Positions 31,878 to 36,689 of a stretch of 36,689 nt of DNA are shown in pieces. This DNA is from a bacterium (GTDB taxonomy: Bacteria > Oederibacteriota > JAAXVQ01 > JAUVAV01): NCBI GenBank assembly GCA_021108215.1, contig JAIORK010000005.1, positions 1-36,689 of the forward strand, written 5' to 3'. The notes beneath the pieces are model-generated. The model did not search any database. It had not been told where the DNA came from and saw only the letters and a list, made by a program, of their open reading frames with translations. How positions within the stretch are numbered: the first letter of the stretch is position 1; the number at the start of each line of letters is the position of its first letter. The position numbers were made by a program, and so were the translations under genes.

Positions 31878-33674
31878 CATTTTGCCTGGTTTAAATATGC
31901 CGGCGGATTGGGTCTGGGACTCTATCTTGCCGGATTTGTCGGGTTGAATGATTCCGGGTTCCTTCTGCCGGTTCAATTGCCCCCATGGCGCTGGCTGTTG
32001 ATTTGTTTGGGTGCCGGTTTGGTCGCGGCATTTATCAGCCACGGGATCTCACTCTGGTTTTTACAGCGTTATTGCGGTATGGAAAAATCACGTGCTGTTC
32101 GTGCGGCCGCGTTTTTTGATCTGGCATGGATGGTGTTGCCGCTCGGTTTGCTTTTTTACCCTGTCATGCTGCATGTGGGTTCAACCTTACAGATGGATGT
32201 TTTGGGAAAAATTTTTATCCTCGCAACCAATCAGTATATACAACTGCCCGCTGGCGGCTACCTTTACCTGCTTTGGGCCGGACCCTGGATTTTATTGCCC
32301 GTTTTTTTAAAAGCAGTGTATGGGGTGCGCTTTTATTTACACTATTATTCCAGCAGGAAAATCGAACCACCGGTGAATATCTTGCGGCTTTTTTTTATGG
32401 CAGTTCTTTTTTATGGATTGCTCGGAGCCTGGGCCACAACGATCTATCCGCCTACCGGTGATGAGCCGCATTATCTTTTGATTGCCGAAAGTTTGATTCA
32501 CGATCATGATATTGATTTGCAAAATAATATGCTTAATAAAGATTTTCGGAAATTTTATCCGGGTCAAGAACTTGATTTTCATGGAATCGCCTTGGCAGGA
32601 AAACCCGGGATTTCAAAACATTTCCCTGCATTGCCGCTTCTGCTGGCGCCGCTTTATGCCTTGTTGGGGCTGGGCGGCGCAGTGCTGTTTATGATTTTAA
32701 CTGCGTCAGGTATTACGGTTTGTCTTTACGGGTTGGCGCGCCAATGGGGTCAATCACGTCAGGAGGCATTGCTGGTTTGGCTTGTGGGGATGCTCAGCGT
32801 ACCGCTGGGAGTTTATTATAACTTGATTTATCCGGAACTGCCCGCAGTGCTGCTGCTTTTACTGGGTCTGCTGTCCTGGCGAAGAGGGGGAGAGGCTGGG
32901 ATTTGGGGACTGGTCCTTGCGGTGGCAGTGCTGCCCTGGTTGTATCCCAAATATATACCCCAGACGCTGGTGCTGTTTGTACTTTTTTTAATGATGCCGG
33001 GTGTGTTTACTAAACACCGGATTATGCCGGGACTGGTCCTGCTGACATCAGGTGCGCTTTATGGGATGTTTTATTTTAATTTTTACGGGTTTGGTATCAG
33101 CGGCAATCCCTACGGGACTCTTGCATGGCCGGTTTCCTGGCAGGGGTTACGCAATGCCTTGGGACTTTTAGTGGACCGTGATTTTGGCATTGTTGCGACT
33201 GCTCCGTTTTTTTTATTGAGTGTTCTCGGTTGGTATCAATTTAAAAGGGAACAGAAACGAATCGCGATTGTTCTGGCAATTATTTTTATCACCCAATATT
33301 TATTGTATACAGTTTTTGACGATTTTACCGGCAGTGCGGCAGTGTTTTCCCGGCAAATGTTGCTGGGATGTCTGCCTTTACTGCCGTTGGTCATGCCCGG
33401 CTGGACGTTAGCCAAAAAAAACGGCGGGTGGGTAAAAACGACAGCAGTGTTTTTGATCGGGGTCAGCATGTTTTTAGCCTGGATCACCACTGCCTGGCCG
33501 TTTTTACGTTATCTCTCACCGAAATTAGTATTGTGGGAGAAAATAGGATTTGTGCCATCGGTTTTTCCCAGTATGATTGTTGATCCGGGATGGCAGGAAA
33601 TTATTTGGGCAGGTGTCTGGGTTATTATATTTGTAATTTTTTTTCGATATGCAAGCCCGAGGAACGACAGATAA
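31845..33674 (+). CDS. GT-C-like membrane glycosyltransferase candidate
   Basis: The 609-residue protein has about twelve helices. The first large outer loop carries YPPTGDEPHYLLIAESLIHDHDIDL, an acidic GDEPxY motif typical of membrane mannosyltransferase-like families, followed by KHFPALPLLLAPLYALLG. It would use a polyprenol-linked sugar at the outer face of the inner membrane. The ATG at 31845 lies inside the right copy of the 33-bp repeat, and no clear ribosome site precedes it, so translation may depend on coupling to the overlapping upstream frame. A basic tail ends the protein. Confidence 0.72.
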   Translation: MKNSDPVLSSRHFAWFKYAGGLGLGLYLAGFVGLNDSGFLLPVQLPPWRWLLICLGAGLVAAFISHGISLWFLQRYCGMEKSRAVRAAAFFDLAWMVLPLGLLFYPVMLHVGSTLQMDVLGKIFILATNQYIQLPAGGYLYLLWAGPWILLPVFLKAVYGVRFYLHYYSSRKIEPPVNILRLFFMAVLFYGLLGAWATTIYPPTGDEPHYLLIAESLIHDHDIDLQNNMLNKDFRKFYPGQELDFHGIALAGKPGISKHFPALPLLLAPLYALLGLGGAVLFMILTASGITVCLYGLARQWGQSRQEALLVWLVGMLSVPLGVYYNLIYPELPAVLLLLLGLLSWRRGGEAGIWGLVLAVAVLPWLYPKYIPQTLVLFVLFLMMPGVFTKHRIMPGLVLLTSGALYGMFYFNFYGFGISGNPYGTLAWPVSWQGLRNALGLLVDRDFGIVATAPFFLLSVLGWYQFKREQKRIAIVLAIIFITQYLLYTVFDDFTGSAAVFSRQMLLGCLPLLPLVMPGWTLAKKNGGWVKTTAVFLIGVSMFLAWITTAWPFLRYLSPKLVLWEKIGFVPSVFPSMIVDPGWQEIIWAGVWVIIFVIFFRYASPRNDR

Positions 33675-33685
33675 AAAATCTGTTT
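33667..33685 (+). terminator. Small hairpin at the end of the glycan locus
   Basis: ACAGAT (33667-33672) and ATCTGT (33678-33683) with an AAAAA loop, followed by TT. The stop codon of the 31845 gene lies within it. The stem is short and A/T-rich and the T run is minimal, so this is a weak terminator at best. Confidence 0.4.
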
Positions 33686-33858
33686 GTAATTGATTTTATG
33701 TTTTTAAATATAAGTATCGTCACGTAGAGGCAAACAATTATGGCCTATTAAAATTGAAATGCTTCTATAATGTTTTTTTAAAAAATATGTAATTTTTTTT
33801 TATGATATTAGTCAAATTATTATGATAATCGTTCGGCAATAAAGGGGGGCTCAGACGT

Positions 33859-36636
33859 ATGAAAAAAATTGTTAATATAACATGGTTGGGAATTGTTGGG
33901 TTGTTCATGGTGTTTTCGTCGGTGAATGCATTTGTCACCAACCAGGAAGCTAACATTGTTGTCGGGCAGGCCAGTATGACCAGCAATACATCCGGGACCA
34001 GTGCAAATAAAATGGCGAATCCAACAGGGATTTATTGTGATGATAACAATTTATATGTTGCTGATATGTCCAATAATCGTGTCCTGGTTTTTGGAAGTAT
34101 TCCGACTAGTAATGGTGCAAATGCCAATTGGGTGTTGGGTCAACCGAATATGAATGAAGGAACAGCAAATAATGGTGGCGTGGGATTGACTACGTTATTC
34201 AATCCTAAAAGTGTATGCAGTGATGGTACGAAAGTAATTGTGGCGGATTCCGGGAATAATCGGGTGTTGATTTACAATACGGTTCCAACTGCCAATGGTG
34301 TAGCTGCCGACGTTGTTATCGGGCAAACTGATGGAACATCCAATTTGCCTAATCGGGGCAGCACGTGCAGTTCTAATACACTGAATCAACCTACGGCAGT
34401 TTGTTTGTATAACGGAAAACTGTTTATTGCTGATACAGGTAACAATCGTGTGCTGATTTATGATGCCATCCCGACCAGCCACGGGACAGCCGCTAGTGTT
34501 GTGGTTGGGCAAAGTGATTTTTCAAGCAGCGGGTCTTTGTGTGCGCAGAATAGAATGTATGCCCCGAATGGAGTATGGGTGGATGCCGGTAAAATATTTA
34601 TCTCGGATACCGGGAACAATCGGGTATTGGTATTCAACTCAATACCAAGTACTAATAATTCTGATGCTGACTATGTCCTAGGACAAGCAACATTCAGTAC
34701 AAATAGTGCAGGTCATAGCCAACAAGGATTGTATGCAACCATCAAGCTGTTTGCGGCGGATGATAAACTTTATGTTGGCGACACACTGAATCACCGTGTT
34801 GTGATATTTGATACATCCTCGCTTGCGGATAATCAACCGGCCGAAACGGTCATCGGTCAGATTGGTTTTGATCAATGGAGTAGTGGTGTTTCAGCTACAA
34901 AACTATCAAATCCGTCGGGGGTGTGTATATACGCCGAAAAATTGTTGGTTGCTGATTATGGGAACCATCGTGTCCTGATATTTGATGACGGATTTGCTGA
35001 TGTGACCCAGGTTTACCCCAATCATGGAGTTCATGACAAAACAGTGGAAGTCACGCTTTCGGGTAAATCTGTCCACAATATTACCGGAGCTAAATTGGTC
35101 AATGGAGCGGAAAGCATGACGGCGTTTAATTTCAATCATATTGATAATAATAAGCTGACTTGTTTGTTTTCTTTGACAGGCAATCCCGGCCGGTACACGC
35201 TTGAAGTGAATGTGGGCAGTATTGTCAACCAGTATAAAAATACGTTTTTGCTTCTGAACCAGAATGACACTAATTTTGATTGGAGAGTTGCAGCGATCGG
35301 GGAAATTCCAGTTCCGTCAATTGCAGGAATATATTACGGGATCGTTGTCGCTGATAATGACAATGACGGACAGCAAGAGATTACAGTTGCAGGGCGCTAT
35401 ACACAGTTAACGAATTTTAATTATTTTACTGATCACTGGTCACAGGACTTCATCCCGGCCAATCCTACTGGAAATTATTTTAGTAGTATTGTTGTAGGTG
35501 ATCCGGATAATGATAAGAAAAACGATGTATATGCTGTTGCCATTAATGGCAGCTATAACATCTCGCAGTATGTTTTTCCAGGCTGGACCGGCACGACGAT
35601 TGGTAATGGCAATGAGAAATTATATGATTTGGCTTATGGGGATGGAGACAATGACGGTTTGATTAATCTTTATGTTGGATGTGATAATGGCGAACTCTAT
35701 CAATTGACGTATGACGCCGGATGGGGCCAGACAACAGTTACTGCTTTCGGTTCGCGTATCAATGCAGTGGTGGTGGGTGATGGTAACAGTGACAATGATT
35801 ATGAAGTCTACAGTGCCAACGCTAATTACCATATTTATCAATATGTCTATAATGGGACTGCCTGGGAAACCACAGATATTGGTTCCGGTGCAGGTGAAAT
35901 GCAGGGTGTAGCTGTAGGGGATGGGAACAGAGACAGCCAGATGGAGGTTTACGGTACCAACAAGGACGGTAAAGTATATCAATTCAAATGGGTGGTTTCT
36001 TCCTGGGATAAGATCGAAGTGGCTGATTTTGGCATTGGTTTAAATGATGTGAAGGTCAATGATGCGGACAATGACGGCCAGGATGAGATATATGTCACCA
36101 CAGATGATGGCCGGTTATTCCAATGCAGCTATGCAAACAGTCAATGGTCTGGTCTGGAAATTGGCAATGTGGGTTCCAATATCTATAAGATAGCCATCGG
36201 AGACGGTGACAATGACAATTCTTTTGAAATATACGGTATTGCGGCGGATAACAATGTTTATCAATTTAAGACATGGAGTGCGCCCACACCCACACCGACC
36301 GCGACTGTGACTGCAACGCCTATGGCTTTGGACGGATTTGACGGCCGGATTATCAGTAAAAGATACATATATGCCGCTCCCAATCCCATTCGCGGCACAG
36401 TGGCAAAATTGCACTATATTTTAAAGGAACCGGCAAGTGTTGAGATGAAGATTTTCACTACATCCAACCAATTGGTCGTTTCATATAATATGGATCATTT
36501 TAATTCAGGACATTTTGTTAAGGAATGGCCGTGTGCCAATATATCCAATGGCGTTTATTTGATGATGATAACAGCAACCAGCAAGGTTGATGGTACCAAA
36601 GAAAGGGTGATCAAAAAGATTGCCTTGGTGAAATAG
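33859..36636 (+). CDS. Secreted protein: NHL propeller, TIG-like domain, seven-repeat propeller, FlgD-like C-terminal domain
   Basis: The 925-residue protein has a signal peptide (about 1-24). Six NHL-type repeats follow (about 25-375), each with NPTGIY-like and YVADxGNNRVLIYD segments. A TIG/IPT-like domain spans about 380-470 (VYPNHGVHDKTVEVTLSG). Residues about 490-810 are seven repeats with GDGDNDG acidic turns, EVYxxxxDGxVYQF and NGxxW, some possibly calcium-binding. A short linker (APTPTPTATVTATP) leads to a FlgD-like domain (about 825-925) with YAAPNPIRG, KIFTTSNQLV, GVYLMMITA and a basic end. The second propeller and tail parallel the 8504 protein. AAAGGGGGG precedes the ATG. Codons are more A/T-rich than in neighbours. 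The ligand is unknown. Confidence 0.82.
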   Translation: MKKIVNITWLGIVGLFMVFSSVNAFVTNQEANIVVGQASMTSNTSGTSANKMANPTGIYCDDNNLYVADMSNNRVLVFGSIPTSNGANANWVLGQPNMNEGTANNGGVGLTTLFNPKSVCSDGTKVIVADSGNNRVLIYNTVPTANGVAADVVIGQTDGTSNLPNRGSTCSSNTLNQPTAVCLYNGKLFIADTGNNRVLIYDAIPTSHGTAASVVVGQSDFSSSGSLCAQNRMYAPNGVWVDAGKIFISDTGNNRVLVFNSIPSTNNSDADYVLGQATFSTNSAGHSQQGLYATIKLFAADDKLYVGDTLNHRVVIFDTSSLADNQPAETVIGQIGFDQWSSGVSATKLSNPSGVCIYAEKLLVADYGNHRVLIFDDGFADVTQVYPNHGVHDKTVEVTLSGKSVHNITGAKLVNGAESMTAFNFNHIDNNKLTCLFSLTGNPGRYTLEVNVGSIVNQYKNTFLLLNQNDTNFDWRVAAIGEIPVPSIAGIYYGIVVADNDNDGQQEITVAGRYTQLTNFNYFTDHWSQDFIPANPTGNYFSSIVVGDPDNDKKNDVYAVAINGSYNISQYVFPGWTGTTIGNGNEKLYDLAYGDGDNDGLINLYVGCDNGELYQLTYDAGWGQTTVTAFGSRINAVVVGDGNSDNDYEVYSANANYHIYQYVYNGTAWETTDIGSGAGEMQGVAVGDGNRDSQMEVYGTNKDGKVYQFKWVVSSWDKIEVADFGIGLNDVKVNDADNDGQDEIYVTTDDGRLFQCSYANSQWSGLEIGNVGSNIYKIAIGDGDNDNSFEIYGIAADNNVYQFKTWSAPTPTPTATVTATPMALDGFDGRIISKRYIYAAPNPIRGTVAKLHYILKEPASVEMKIFTTSNQLVVSYNMDHFNSGHFVKEWPCANISNGVYLMMITATSKVDGTKERVIKKIALVK

Positions 36637-36687
36637 TGACTAATGTCACCCAGGGTCCTGGGGTAAAATAAGCATCCAGGGGGTGAC
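36636..36687 (+). terminator. Alternative hairpins after the last gene
   Basis: GTCACCC (36645-36651) can pair with GGGTGAC (36681-36687), enclosing a near-palindrome ACCCAGG-GT-CCTGGGG. Alternatively GTGAC (36636-36640) pairs with GTCAC (36645-36649). The window ends here, so whether a T run follows cannot be seen. Confidence 0.35.
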
Positions 36688-36689
36688 GT

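Overview
The window looks like a chromosomal segment of a diderm (LPS-making) bacterium from a poorly cultivated lineage. It carries Kdo-pathway genes (kdsD, kdsC), a lipid A-type acyltransferase and lptC-lptA-lptB. It also carries secreted proteins with Thr/Pro-rich linkers and FlgD-like C-terminal domains, a style often met in uncultivated candidate phyla. I do not assign a phylum: no rRNA or other placement marker is present. Most assignments rest on motif recognition; no search was run.

Layout. 1-245: an octanucleotide tandem array between two 44-bp direct repeats. 246-2485: a small membrane protein, a TM1266/ACT-like regulator, a methyltransferase and an RluE-type pseudouridine synthase. 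2736-2812: tRNA-Val(CAC). 2940-8250: a tightly overlapping envelope operon (zinc-ribbon coiled-coil protein, kdsD, kdsC, lpxL-like, lptC, lptA, lptB). 8504-10267: a secreted seven-repeat propeller protein with a long Thr/Pro linker and FlgD-like tail. 10414-17031: LysM/M23 peptidase, aroQ, a giant protein that looks like two O-antigen ligase/polymerase modules plus TPRs, an ECF sigma factor and an anti-sigma factor ending in a FlgD-like domain. The last three genes overlap by ATGA junctions. 17437-19416 (minus strand): a polytopic membrane protein with TPRs.

19875-33674 is a polysaccharide/glycolipid locus: UDP-glucuronate decarboxylase-like SDR, GT9, GT2 (polyprenol-phosphate mannosyltransferase-like), two methyltransferases, a radical SAM protein and three large GT-C-like membrane proteins. 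It has been disturbed by mobile or repeat DNA: a truncated RAYT transposase with its palindromes, REP-like palindromes inside a methyltransferase reading frame, three long fold-back elements, and a nucleotidyltransferase/HEPN pair lying between 33-bp direct repeats. 33859-36636: a second secreted protein (NHL propeller, TIG-like domain, the same seven-repeat propeller as the 8504 gene, FlgD-like tail).

Working picture (inference): the Lpt operon exports a Kdo-containing lipid. The 19875-33674 cluster and the double Wzy-like protein build and polymerise or ligate a surface glycan. The two propeller proteins are exported surface proteins. The sigma/anti-sigma pair, whose extracytoplasmic domain resembles the tails of those proteins, may monitor the process. 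The most interesting points are the anti-sigma tail, the double Wzy fusion, the fold-back element with an internal promoter at 19562-19705, and the NTase-HEPN insertion.
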